From assembly GCA_030549175.1 (NCBI GenBank), contig JAUKUA010000003.1:744001-808000 (forward strand): a stretch of DNA of 64,000 nucleotides. Direction: 5' to 3'. Source of the DNA: Lasiosphaeris hirsuta. Its lineage: Eukaryota > Ascomycota > Sordariomycetes > Sordariales > Lasiosphaeriaceae. Each line of letters starts with the position of its first letter. Position 1 is the stretch's first letter. The position numbers and the translations under genes were made by a program. Positions 21,889-33,245 of the stretch are shown in pieces. A model generated the notes under the pieces. That model did no database searches and was not told where the DNA came from. It worked only from the letters and a program-made list of their open reading frames with translations.

Positions 21889-22386
21889 ATGCAGCGATAT
21901 TCCCGAGTCCTGGCACCGGCCATGTCGCCCTCCCGATTCGTGTCATCCTCCCTAGACACAACATGTAAACAAACAACGGCTGTCCCGACCCGGACGTACG
22001 GCACCACCTCAGCACCCAAAGTCGCCGAAGCCGCCAGTGCCCAAGGTGGCGGCTCCCGCAGCAAGGACGCCGTGGAGAAGCAAGAGTCCGGGGGGCCGAG
22101 CAAGCCAACAGAAGGTGTCGTCCCCGATGCGCTCGCCGAGGGCGACGCCCGCGGCCGCACCGGCGGCGGCAAGCCCCTCGACAGCTCCCAGGCCCCGCCC
22201 CCGAAGCCAAAGATATACAATGCTAGCGTGCATGGCGGCACGGCGAATATGACGGATGAGCAGAAGGCCGAGGTCGAGGCGCACAATAGAGACTTTGAGA
22301 AGAAGCATGGAAAGGCCCAGCCGGCCGGCGATGATAAGGTGGATGGCGCTTTCTGGAGTGGCAAGGGGTCGCGGACGAGTGTATGA
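21889..22386 (+). CDS. Small protein, probably mitochondrial
   Basis: 165 residues, single exon. The N terminus (MQRYSRVLAPAMSPSRFVSS) is basic, Ser-rich and free of acidic residues for some 20 positions, as in mitochondrial presequences. The middle is low-complexity Gly/Ser/Pro. The C-terminal block is better ordered: PKIYNASVHGG, NMTDEQKAEVEAHNRDFEKKHG, GAFWSGKG. I believe similar short proteins are widespread in related fungi but know no function for them. The start is supported by CACACAATGC and an open frame that begins there. Confidence 0.7.
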   Translation: MQRYSRVLAPAMSPSRFVSSSLDTTCKQTTAVPTRTYGTTSAPKVAEAASAQGGGSRSKDAVEKQESGGPSKPTEGVVPDALAEGDARGRTGGGKPLDSSQAPPPKPKIYNASVHGGTANMTDEQKAEVEAHNRDFEKKHGKAQPAGDDKVDGAFWSGKGSRTSV

Positions 22387-22560
22387 GGGTATTTGTGTTG
22401 TCGTGGAAAGGTCGTGGACGAGTTGATCAGCGGTTGCACCATAATAACCCTGATGTGTTTTGTTAGTTAGCGATGTTTTACACACTTGTAAAGATAGATA
22501 CAAGACCTCACGGTATTTCTGGGGTTTTCAAAAGGCATACCTCGTATTTCCGTGCCGTCA

Positions 22561-24707
22561 TCAACGCCGAGCCCTGGAAGCCCTGGCAGCTTTGGGAGCC
22601 TTGGGAACCTTGGGAACCTTGGGGGCCTTGGGAGCCTTCGGGGCCTCGTGATTGGGAATCGTTTCGACAAAGTTTTCCTCGTTCAGATGACTGTCCCTCC
22701 CCAGCAGTGCGGCATTGCTTTGGAAGGCGAGTTTGCGTAAGGCTTTGGGTCCATACTTCGCCTTGCTCACTATATTTGTTCAATGAAAAGTTAGTTGTAG
22801 GATCTTGATTAGGCATAGAGGATGGAATGGGGTGGAGACTGACCGATCTGGGCATATCGGTCAAAGATATCGTCCTCGTCCTTGAATGGAACGCCGCAGT
22901 TTTTGAAGTGCTCCGCAGCCCGGCTCTGTTTGAACGGATGTCTGCGGAAACGCCGGTCGTCGCATCTGTAGGCGGGACAACGCAGGACGTAAAGTCGTTG
23001 GCCCTCGGTCGAGGGGTGGTCAAATATCCAGTCTTGCCGCCTAGTGTCGAGAAGCGAGACTTCGGGCCGCTGGTCCGGGGAGCGGGTGGTCGGCTCTGGG
23101 AATTTGCCCTGCGGCCGAGTCGTTTTCTGCCGCTGGGCGGAAAGCGCGGGTGGTGCAGGTGCGGATGATGTGGATGGCGCTGGCGGTGCCGACTCTGGAG
23201 CCGAGTTGGGTGCGTGTGCCGCTGCCGATGGTGCAGCCGGGTCGGTTGGTGGCTGGGCTGGTTGTGATGGTAGTGCTGGTGCTGATCCAGCTTTGGCCTT
23301 CTTCTTCTGTTTGGAGCTTCCATCATCCATCGGTGACACATATTCTTTATAAGGTCTGAACTCGAAAGTAACCCCTCTGTCATCATCAGAGAATATGCAC
23401 CCATCAGGAACCGGGCCCCAAGGGACTCCGAGATTTTCCCTGTCGATCAGCTCATCAACTTGATCTTGTTCTGGAAGATCCAATCGCTTGAGGCAGTCAT
23501 CCCAGAGGTCAACCAGATACCGCGAGCTTGCTTTCCATTCGTCGATCAGACTAAACACTCGGGTCTGGAAATTATCGCGGAGTCGAGTCCGCGATGCCGA
23601 AAGGAATTTGAGCTCCTTCTTTACACCCTCGACGGTGGCAAGGGCAAATGGGCCAACTACCGGGGGTTCGGGCTCAGGAGTAGGCTCCCGGCTCCTGGGG
23701 GGGGGTTCCGGGACGTCACGGTATGTACCCTTCAGCATCTCTTCCTGTCTTCTCTTCTTTGCCTCTTTTATCCGCTCTGCCTGTCTCTTCTCTTGGGCCA
23801 TGAGAATTTCCAATTGAAACGCGTTTTGGGGTTCGAAATATCTAACACCTTGGGGAGTGTAGACTGTCCATTTTCTGGGCGAGCTAATACTCGGCTCCTG
23901 GCTCATGGACGCCGGCTTGGTAGCTTCGGAGCTGATCACTTTATCCATCGATGGGCGTGGCGAGGGAGCAGGCGATGCATGATGTGACGAAGGAATTGGA
24001 GATGCCTGGCGAGGCGAGAGGACTGGTGATTGACGAGGCGATTGACGAGGCTCCCGGTTCTCGGGTGATGACTTGGAAACCCGGGAACCAATTACTTTAT
24101 GGATTGGTGAGCGGCGCGACGATGTATCTGGCGATGCCTGGCGCGGCGAAGGAAGTGGCGATGAGCGGCGAGGTGAAGCAGCTACCGATTCAAGATGACG
24201 GGGAGAGGCGTCTGGCGAGACTGTAGGAGAGGCAGCAGATGGGACAACTGCCGATTGACGAGGAGATACAACTTCCGATTGCCGAGGTGAGCGGCTCGGC
24301 TCTCGGCTCTTGGAGGCTGACTTGGTGACTCTGGAACTGATGACCTTGTGGATCGGTGAGCGGCGCGATGGCGTAGCCGGCGATGCTTGGCGCGGCGAGG
24401 GAAGTGGCGATGGACGGCGAGGTGAAGTAACTACCGGTTGGCGAGGAGAGGCAGAGGTCGAGACAATAGGAGAGGCAGTAGTTACGGCGGCAGCTGAGGC
24501 AGCAGGTGAAGCAGCAGCTGAGACAGCAGCTGAGGCAGCAGGTGAAGCAACTGCTGATTGACGAGAGGCAGCGGGCGAGACTGCGGGAGAGGTAGCGGGG
24601 GCTGAACGACGAGGCGAGGAGGATGGTGAGTTATGGCGAGGTGAGCGGCTGGACTCCGGGTTCTTGGATGCCAACTTTGTGACTCTTGAACCGATCACCT
24701 TATCCAT
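22561..24707 (-). CDS. Ser/Pro-rich repeat protein with C-terminal Cys/His motif
   Basis: 690 residues from exons 24707-22844 and 22769-22561; the intron is 74 nt (GTCAGT..TAG, phase 1) joining DRYAQI to VSKAKYGPK. The N-terminal 280 residues are SPR/ASP-rich and contain four imperfect copies of a KVI(G/S)S-(R/E)-x-(T/S)-K motif at about residues 3, 121, 204 and 256, each followed by a Ser/Arg/Pro stretch. Next comes a charged coiled coil (QEKRQAERIKEAKKRRQEE). Near residue 580-612 a Cys/His cluster (LRCPAYRCDD, then EHFKNCG) resembles an atypical zinc finger. The C terminus is KAPKxPK low complexity. I do not recognise the family; a DNA- or chromatin-associated role is only a guess. It is divergent from the Hsp70-like gene. 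Confidence 0.75.
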
Positions 24708-24894
24708 TTTGTAAGGTTAAATTTGCGCAAGGGAGAGTTGAGTGGACGGAGTGCGAGGTGAAGACCGGAGCTCGAGGTGAAGACCGGAGCTTGCGTTGAA
24801 TGGCAAGGGTAGTAGTACTGGTCGTGAAGTCTTGCAAGGTAAGGTATTGCAAGAAGTTGGTGGGGTAAGGGAAGAAGAGAGAAGGTCTTGTGGC

Positions 24895-25310
24895 TGCGTT
24901 TGTGCTGCGTGGCGAGCGAGGCAAGGCACAGTCTGCTACTTTCTTTATCGCGAGGTATCGCGGAGAAAAATTGCAAGTTAGTGGGGTGAGAGTAAAAGAG
25001 AGAAGGCTGCTTTGTCTAGAAAAGAGCTTGCGTTCGCGCTGTGCGGCGAGCGAGGCAAGGTAGTGTCCAGTACCTTCTTGATGGCGTGGTATCGCAAGAC
25101 GAAAAATGCTGTGAGAGGTCGTTGCGACAGAAGAAGAGTGAAGGTGGAGGGTGCTGTGGCGAGAGAAGAGGAGAGTGGTGTTGTTTGTTGAGAGATGAGA
25201 TCGCGTTTGCGGTGTATAGCGAACGAGGTAAGGCAGTCTCCCTTCTTGGTTGCGAGGTGTCGCTAGACAGAAGACTGCGTCGTAGGTGTCACTAGGCAGA
25301 AGGCTGTGTC
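24895..25310. repeat. Imperfect tandem repeat, about three units of 130-150 bp
   Basis: Recurring blocks: GGCGAGCGAGGCAAGG at about 24911 and 25047 and the related AGCGAACGAGGTAAGG at about 25218. Each is followed by a C/T-rich stretch and a GCGAGGTATCGC, GCGTGGTATCGC or GCGAGGTGTCGC element, then an AGAA-rich spacer. Units differ by substitutions and small gaps. Confidence 0.6.
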
Positions 25311-25461
25311 AGTGTGTTGAGAGAAATTAGGAAAGAAGACTGCCAGTGGTGTTGGCGAGAAAAGAAGCTGTGTGGGAAAGGATGGAGGAGAGGAAGGGCG
25401 AGAGGGCAGAGATTAAGTTATGTTACCTGCCTTAGGTACTACCTTAGGCACCAATTTGACT

Positions 25462-25499
25462 ACCTAGCTATTGACCTAGCTATCGACCTAGCTATTGAG
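25462..25499. repeat. 12-bp tandem repeat, three copies
   Basis: Three near-identical units related to CTAGCTATTGAC, in the divergent promoter region. Confidence 0.8.
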
Positions 25500-25544
25500 A
25501 TTCCTATTTGTCTTTGAACAACAGGAGGCGGGATGAGATCCATT

Positions 25545-25625
25545 CACTGGTAGGGCCCATCCATTCACTGGTAAGGCCCATCCATTCACTGGGAGAGCCC
25601 ATCCATTCACTGGTAGGGCCCACAT
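25545..25625. repeat. 21-bp tandem repeat, four copies
   Basis: Four copies of CATTCACTGGTAGGGCCCATC with minor variation (TAAGG and GAGAG variants), about 520 bp upstream of the Hsp70-like start. Confidence 0.9.
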
Positions 25626-26144
25626 GCGTGGAATACAAGTTACTGAAGGAACGACCCGACCCACACCGTCTACCTTTTGAGCACCACCACTCACGCACCA
25701 CTATCCCAATACTCACGGGTACTTGTTGAAGATTCTCATATCCTATTCCTCCACCCTCAACCGCTCACGCCTTGCCTGCTAGCACTTGCAATTATCCCAC
25801 TGTATCACTGCTCTCAGTCGGGTTCTCGACCTTCAACTGTAAAGGGCTCCATTCTTGAGCCTTCTTTGCTTTTTGTCTTTACTCCTCGGTATTGGCAACT
25901 TCGGCCCACGGTCATTTTCTTTCTCTCTGCAACTTCCTGCTCTATCCGCCTCGACGTTGGTAATCCGGTCACTTTCTTTCCACCTCATTCTGGATCTACA
26001 TTGGCAGTTCAACCACTTTCTGGCCATCCGCCTCGACATTGGTCACGGAAATTCGGTCGCCCTCCTTCTCTCCGACTTGGTATTGTTACTATAGTCGTAT
26101 TGTCCGAGATTTATATCGGTCACGATCCTCTCCCGTCAGCAACC

Positions 26145-28697
26145 ATGAGTCGACCTCTCGGACTTGGCAACCAGCCCCAGGAGCTCCTGGATGTGTAAGT
26201 AAATCATACTCGTCCCACACCTTGATTCGCATCCCAAAATACACAAACGTCCCAGCCCCGCCCCGCTTCTAGAGAAGCTTCACCTCTGACAAATTTCTAT
26301 CTCAGCGTCCTTGGGATCGACATTGGAAGCACAAGCACTCGAGCAGTGCTTCTGAGCGAGGATTCTAACAGGGTGTACTATGTTGAGAATGCAAAGAGGA
26401 AAAACCTTGACCGCCGCTTTGACCCGTGCGACTTCTCGTCGACGGGTTACCCATTTGACGGGCTGGAGCCCGTCTACCTGGGTAATAATGTTGACGCAGA
26501 TCGACAGCGGATTTCACTCAAGTACGGGATGTATATCCTCGCCAATGCTTCCGATGTACTCCTAGAGGAATACCCCATCTTGGAGCTCCTTGCCGAGCGT
26601 ATGGATGACCCAGCCCTAAGGAGACAATGTTGGAACGGACTTGTACAGCTGATGACCGAAGTCCGCAAACGGGTCGACACGGTTTGCCAGAACGAGAGAC
26701 TCCAGATCAAGAGAATCGCAATGACAGTTCCGGCCCAGTGGACCTTGGACTTTGAGGACCGATATATCGAGCTGATGGGGAACGTCTTCAATTTTCCGCG
26801 TGATGACATTTACTTTGTCACGGAAACCGAGGCACTCGCGTGGTGCGCTTTCACCGAAGTCCCTTACCTGAACGACCTGGGACTCGGCAGTCTCCACAAT
26901 AACATCATATTTTTCGATTTCGGAGGCCACAACATGGTAAGAAGAGCCCAGCCTGCAGAACCATGGAGAAGCGTTTACTAACTTGGTGAGCAAGAATGGC
27001 TGCAGCTTCGAAATTCGCTATCACGGTGGACTTATGACCTTTTATAGGTTGGGAGACGCGTTTGGTGGGTAATAATCCCAATTCTGACATGAGTGATGCC
27101 TTGCTGACAGCGATTGCGTTATTATCTAGGCGCTGGCGGCGGAAGCGAACAATGGGAGTTCAATGTTGCCGAACAATGCCGCAGCCGGTTCTCCGAGTCG
27201 GAGTCGGATCAAGCTCGGAATGGTGCGCCAGCGATGACGGCGAAGATCAGACAAAAGATGCTTGATAAATTCGCCAGCGAAAAGGAAGACCTTGGGCCGG
27301 GCTTCAATGCCCGATACGAATACTTCGTCAAAGCCCCTGCTGGCAATTCATTCGAAGTTGGAGTGCCAGCCAAGGCTGTCGACAAGGCCTGGGAGGAAGC
27401 CCATCGCAGACCTCTGAAGATGGCCCGCGATCAAATCAACTTGATCGCAAGTATCGAGGGAGTCCAGCCGATTGTCATCGTTTCCGGCGGTTCATCCCGG
27501 CATCCAACCCTGAAGGCTCGCCTCGAGGAGCTCTGCGAGGAGGCAGGGCTGCCTGCGCCCCGGTTCACGGATACGATCGAGATAAGATATGAGTTCGTCC
27601 TCCCCATCCCCGGCCCATTTACAGTCACTTGTTTCTAGAAACTAATCTAACTCGATATTTTTGCTAGGTCCTGTAAGATTGCGAGGGGAGCCGCCTACGC
27701 TGCACGCGACTGTGTGACCGTGGAGGACTTCTTTAGCCGAGGCGCTGCCATCGGTATCCAAATCTACCTGAATTCTAACCAGCAGTGGACAGACCTAGGT
27801 CTCTACCTCACGTCTACCGTAAGCAGGCCCAAAGGTTTTCAATGTCCTTCGATCCATATGTGCTGATGCGCCTCGGTGTAACAGATCCTTGAAGACAGAG
27901 CGCGAGAATTCTCTTTCGGGTCATATGACAGATTTCGACTGGTCTGTAACCCCTTTTATTGCGTTCAGCCTACTCCGGATGGTTCCCTCGCAAGACGGAA
28001 GTGTTATGACTTATTGACACTGGATGCCCCATTCCGTGGCATGTGGCGAGTGGAAGCAACGCTAGACGGAGAGGGAGATGAGATGAGCCTTTTGCTCAAG
28101 CTCTATGGCCGCGGACACTCCAAAAAATCGGATCGATGGAGCGAGGTGAGGGAGATCAGGCTCCCGCTCTACTACGATTGTGGCGCATGCACTATCCAGA
28201 TTGGCGAAAGGGGGCGAGCTCTTTCAGAGCTCGATCTCGACATTCCGTCGCAGGAGGAACTGCAAGACAAGCCGAAGGCATCCAAGCCTAGGGCTTATAC
28301 TCCGGACTCGTCCGATGATGACTTGGACGACGAATCCGATTCGTCCGAATACCGTTGGACTGTCCGGGAGATGCCCAGATTTCCGCCCGGAATCGTAACC
28401 CGTTCGTCGACCCCAGCAGCGACCGGATTATCGTTGGAACGCATGACGATATCGCCCGCCAGGCCTTCGTCGTCGGCCGCAGGACCCTCTGCAAACTCAC
28501 AAAATGGCTCGGGGCCGTCCAGAAGGCCCGTCCCGGCCGGCTTAACAGTGCCTTTGGCTATGTCGGCGATTCCTTCGGGCGTTTTGGGGGGGCATTCGGA
28601 GTCGCCTGTAAGGCGTTCTTCGCGTTTGCAAGAGAGAAAGCGACGTGCCAGGGATGAATTTGGAGGCGGGGAGAATGCCTCCAAGCGGCGGGGCTGA
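26145..28697 (+). CDS. Hsp70/HSPA12-like ATPase-fold protein
   Basis: Six exons: 26145-26194, 26306-26936, 26995-27064, 27130-27592, 27668-27818 and 27885-28697, all joined in phase, giving 725 residues. The actin/Hsp70-like fold is indicated by VLGIDIGSTSTRAVLL (phosphate 1 loop), AMTVPAQWTLDFEDRYIELM, FVTETEALAWC, IIFFDFGGHNM (phosphate 2) and PIVIVSGGSSRHPTLKARL (adenosine motif). It lacks a canonical Hsp70 substrate-binding domain. The C-terminal 200 residues are acidic (DSSDDDLDDESDSSE), then Ser/Pro-rich and basic (RRSSRLQERKRRARDEF), perhaps a nuclear signal. Such proteins are common and expanded in filamentous fungi with unknown clients. A truncated second copy of the 5' part lies at 51.2-51.7 kb. 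Confidence 0.88.
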
Positions 28698-29157
28698 TTG
28701 CCCGGCAAGGGGGTATGGAGGGGTGGGAAGGGGGGAGGGGGGGGGCGCATCGGGGGTATCAAGCTTGGATTTCCCCATGGGGGTGATTTTGTTTTGTAGG
28801 TGTATACTTGTACTGTTATGTAATATCTATGTGTTTTATCTACTTACCTACCACAGTGTTTATTGGGCATTGTACAAAAAATACCCACCCTCCTCTCTCT
28901 CGTCAGTCTTGAAATGTGCTTCAATGTCGCTGGAACTCGTACAAGCACTGGCCGGCGACAACACAATGGTTTGGAAACATAATATGCATTGACTAGTAGT
29001 ATCCAACGAAAGCAGGCATATCGAATGCCCCATATACGTCTGCAGATGAAGATATGTAGATAAGCTAGGAGATTCTTCATGTCCTCCAACGTCACCGAGC
29101 CGAATTGCGTTGTTGTTGGCCCTTCTCGGCTCAGCCTTCTGCGCCCTAGATTGTCAA

Positions 29158-29725
29158 TCACCGCTGGTTCCTTGCTGGGTTTTGGCGAGGGTACCGGAGG
29201 ACTCTGGTTCTGTCAGCGCTTACCCCTTGCAGGGAGCTCCCACGCGCTGTCGACCTTAGGTTGTATGGGTGATGTCGGTCTATGGGGCCAGGGGGTGAGG
29301 CGGCTGGCAAGGCCTGCTGCTGCCCCGAGGCTGAACAGGGCGCTTTCCGAGCCTGTTTTTGCATTCTGCTCTTGCTGGGGCAATTTGGCTTATTCAGAGG
29401 TGGGTAGCGGTCCGATACTAATTCTGCGTTGTCATCCAGATAGCGATGGTCATCAATGCTGGTCTCCTCAGTGTCGTCGTCGCTAGAAGAAGTGAGTAAA
29501 TGGCATCAGGCGATTTGAAGTAGAGAAGTACACGACTATTACTTACTCTGGGAGAGAGGAGGGAATACTGTGGATGCTTCCCACGGAAGATAGAGCGCGT
29601 GGCGTTGACCGCCTCGGAAATCCGCCGCTGAATATGGTTTTGTAGGCAGATGGCGAGGCGGTAGCTCTAGCGGTCTCGACCCAGATGTCGACCGCCAACG
29701 TGCCCTTGTCTGAGTCGCGAGGCAT
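29158..29725 (-). CDS. Small acidic orphan, two exons
   Basis: 167 residues: exon 29725-29547, a 64 nt intron (GTAAGT..TAG, phase 2) and exon 29482-29158. The join reads SSLP then DDDDTEETSIDDHRYLDD, a strongly protein-like acidic segment that neither exon frame shows alone. The rest is Ser/Pro/Arg-rich, ending in HPYNLRSTARG and a basic tail. I do not recognise it. It is convergent with the Hsp70-like gene. The ATG at 29725 begins MPRDSDKGTLAVDIW. Confidence 0.6.
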
Positions 29726-31113
29726 TGCGCTTAACTACTTTGGTATCAAGAACTCAGAGGGGAATATGCTGATTTTTTCTAGTATGATTGCGGTTCGATA
29801 TGTCGTGTGAATATGTGTTTGGAAGATGTTGTCGAGGAAAAGTAAAGAAGGCTGAGAAAAATGCGTGACCATGACCGGCCGGCATGCTGTTTTTACATGT
29901 CCCCAGCAGCGCAGGCGGGTGGAAAGAGGGGGCGGGGCTGTTGCAGAAGGGAAAAAAAGGCCATGCTACACTCCAGCTCTAAATTGTTCGTTAGCGTGTG
30001 ACTTTGAACCTTTTTAGTTTACCCCTTGGAACGGTTCAACGGCTGGCCCTCGTCTTCGCGGTATAATCTCCATCCCCTTGCCTGGCTTTGCACTTGACGA
30101 AGCGGGGTAGTAGTTCTATGAAGGGCTTTCCAGAAGTCCTACGTTAACAAATAAACAAAGACTGGACTGTACATGCATGCGGCACCGGGTCACGCTGAGC
30201 CAAGGTGCGCATTATCATTATTGGCGGTCTCACGGGGGATGGTGGTGGTGCGCATGTATGGCATTGATCCCACTTGTTTTCCTTTCCTGAGGATGCTATT
30301 TCTGTGGCCATGTCTGACTTTGTGGCAACAGAGACAAAAGATGGACTGGCTCAGGACAAACATTGAACACAACAGGTGGCGCGAAAGAAATGGCAACAAA
30401 GCGGCCCAGGACAATCGACTTTAGTCTGGCTGGTTTGCATTGTTTGCGGCTGTAGCATGATGCCAAACCTTGGAATTGCTGGCGAGAGAGAAAAATCCCC
30501 CAAAATGCTGTGACTTGCAATTGCTTTGACTTGCAATTGCTTTGACTTGCAATTGCTTCTCAATCGGTGTCTTTGCAAGGTTTGAAGAGAAAAAGGTCGG
30601 GTCAGCTGGCGTCGGACGGCCTCGTGTTGTCGTCGTGGTGCGTCGCATGATTCTTGTCCTTTGGGCACATTGTGCTGCATTTTTCAATTTCTTCCTCTTG
30701 GGCTATTTCGCAAGTCTCTCTGTTGCTTTCTCATCAGCCCCTGATGAATAAGGATTGATAGGGATTGATAGGGATTAAATGGAAGGACACGATACTCACG
30801 GCCCCGTGGGTTAGCTGGTCAAGAAATCGTAGGCGAGGCTGTAAGAAATAGGGCGACATTGAGAGTGCCGGTGCCGGTGCCGGTGCCAAAATGGCGAAAT
30901 CATGGTGGGTAGATATATCATTTGCCGCCCCCCTCCCCCCCACTAGCTAGCGGCAGGTTATCAGGATCGCTGGCGCTGAAACCAGGACATCCCCGCCACC
31001 CGGAAGAAGCAGGTGGGCTGCAAATCCTAGGTCGTACCGTATATAAACCGCCCATTCCCGCGCTGCCATTTGTCACGCAGCGAATTCCGGTTCCACTACA
31101 CGTGCAATTGCCA
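29726..31113. other. Intergenic region
   Basis: No gene is supported. It contains a 16-bp triplicate (30511-30558), a short GATAGGGATT triplicate near 30752-30776 and a GCCGGT hexamer run near 30868-30890 close to the peptidase promoter. Confidence 0.55.
30511..30558. repeat. 16-bp tandem repeat, three copies
   Basis: Three perfect copies of TGACTTGCAATTGCTT in non-coding DNA. Confidence 0.92.
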
Positions 31114-32891
31114 ATGACAATCGCAACGCAATCGCAAAGCGAAGAAGCTGCAATGGAGAAAACAACGAGCGCGGCCCCCGGCCTGCAAACTCAGCCGCGA
31201 CAATCCAAGACGCGCAGATCCGTGCTGGCCACATTTGCGGTGCTCCTGACTGTCTGGCTGCTTGTGCCCCGCCCGGACGCGCCACTGAGCTGGCGCCTGG
31301 GACGCAAACCCAAATTCGAGAACCAGTGCGCCCAACCCGACGCCCTCTTCCCCCCGCCAGCGGCGACGTCGACAAGCTCTACGACTTCATCTCGTCCGCC
31401 ACCTTCCGCAATGCCACCATTGAGCGCCTGTCGGGCGCCGTCAAGGTCAAGTCCGAGTCGTTCGACGACCTCGGTGCCGTTGGCGAGGATCCCCGGTGGG
31501 ACGTCTTCTACGACTTCCACGCCTACCTGAAGGCCACCTTCCCCCTCGTCCACGACAAGCTCGACCTGCAAAAGGTCAACACCCATGGTCTGCTGTACAC
31601 ATGGAAGGGCAGCGATGACTCGCTCAAGCCCACCCTGCTCATGGCCCACCAAGACACCGTCCCCGTTCCCGCCGAGACCGTCGGCTCCTGGACCCATCCT
31701 CCCTGGTCGGGCGCCTATGACGGCAAGTTCATCTGGGGCCGCGGCGCCAGCGACTGCAAGAACCAGCTCATCGCCGCTTTGGAGACGCTCGAGCTGCTTC
31801 TCGAAGCCGAGTTTGAGCCTAAGCGCACCATTCTCCTGTCCTTCGGCTTTGACGAGGAGAGTTCTGGTAGAGAAGGCGCTGGGCACCTCTCATCCGCCAT
31901 TCACCAGAGGTATGGCGATGGCGGTATTGCCGTCATCGTTGATGAGGGCTCCGGCTTTGAGGAAGCCTGGGGCACCCTGTTCGCCAAGCCTGGCACCGCT
32001 GAGAAGGGCTACACCGACGTGGCCATCACCGTCCGCATGCCCGGCGGACACTCGTCTATCCCCTCCGATCACACCAGCATCGGCGTTCTGAGCGAGATCA
32101 TCACTCGCATCGAGTCGGAGCAATACCGAACGCACCTCGAGGAGCTGAACCCCTACTACACCCAGCTCCAGTGCGGCGCCGCCCACTCCCCCGACTTCCC
32201 CCACAAGCTCAAGAAGCTCCTGGCCAGCCGCACATCCTCAGCCTCCTCTTTCCCGTGGGGGAGCCACTGCCACAAGACCAAGCCCGACCACCTCGCCCTC
32301 GAGGCCGCCAAGCAGGGTCCCGCCATCAAGTACCTGATGCAAACGTCGCAGGCTGTCGACGTCATCTCGGGCGGCGCCAAGATCAACGCCCTGCCCGAGC
32401 GCGTCACTGTCAGCGTCAACCACCGTATCAACATTGGCGAGACCCCGCAGGTCGTCTACGACCGCCTCACCATCCTAGCCGGCGCCATCGCCGCCAAGCA
32501 CAACCTGACCCTGCACGCCTTCGACGGCCGGGAGGAGGCGTCGTCCATCATCCTCGCGGCCTCGCCAAACACCCTGGAGGTCGCCCCCGTCACGCCCGCC
32601 GACGCCGCCGTAGATGGGCCGTTCCGAGTCCTTGCTGGGACGACGCGTGCGCTCTACGGAGAGGATGTCGTGGTTACCCCCGGTATCATGACGGGGAATA
32701 CGGATACGAGGTATTACTGGAGCTTGACCAAGCACATCTTCCGCTTCTCGCCTGGCGTTGATGAGGATGACCGCGGCGCTGGGCTGGGTAACATCCACAC
32801 TGTCGATGAGAAGGTTAGTGTCAACGGCCATGTGAACGCCGTCAAGTGGTTTACCTTGTTTGTGAGGAATATGGATGCGGCTAGATTTTAG
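31114..32891 (+). CDS. Vacuolar carboxypeptidase S-type M20 peptidase, frameshift at a C6 run
   Basis: Zinc metallopeptidase of family M20 (Cps1-like), expected in the vacuole lumen with an N-terminal signal anchor (SVLATFAVLLTVWLLVP). Metal-site motifs are LMAHQDTVPVP (His, Asp), GRGASDCKNQL (Asp), FDEESSG (catalytic Glu and Glu ligand) and the late NTDTRYYW with HTVDE (His). The anchor and the conserved QCAQPDALFP lie in one frame; everything from SGDVDKLYDF to the TAG at 32891 lies in another. The switch is at the C run 31350-31355: one extra C would join LFPP to ASGDVDKLYDF seamlessly. No plausible intron explains it (only about 35 nt available). It is therefore either a sequence error or a true null allele. 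Start ATG 31114; 31153 is an alternative. Confidence 0.85.
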
Positions 32892-33245
32892 ACGAAATGT
32901 GGGATGCTGACAGTATTTGGATAAAATGCTAAAACGCACAAACTCATAATCAAATTCTTGACTGCTTGGAGGCCTTCTGGTTTGTGAGATCTTGTGGGAC
33001 GGAGCAGTCATTTCGTGAAAACAACGTTGGCTGCTATGTCTCGAAATGAGTCAGACTCTAGGAGCAACGAGTTTTCAATGGGTACACTTGGGTATAAGTT
33101 CCACAAGCTGCTCTAGTTTTAGAGCCGGCCACGGGGAGACAGCGAACGAAAAAAAGAGCACTCAACTTCCCTGTCTTGTTGGTTCCTTGTTAGCGACAAA
33201 AGGACTTGGTAATTTCCACGTCAACTCAGCTCATGACGCTTTAAA

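Larger units (their letters stand above)
24708..26144. other. Divergent promoter region rich in tandem repeats
   Basis: 1.4 kb between the Ser/Pro-repeat gene (minus) and the Hsp70-like gene (plus). It contains three repeat systems annotated separately. Open frames inside are poor and I call no gene. Confidence 0.6.

Noticed and set aside
30800..30895. Second tRNA-like start (GGCCCCGTGGGTTAGCTGG)
   Set aside because: No T-arm GTTCGA follows; the downstream part is a GCCGGT hexamer repeat.
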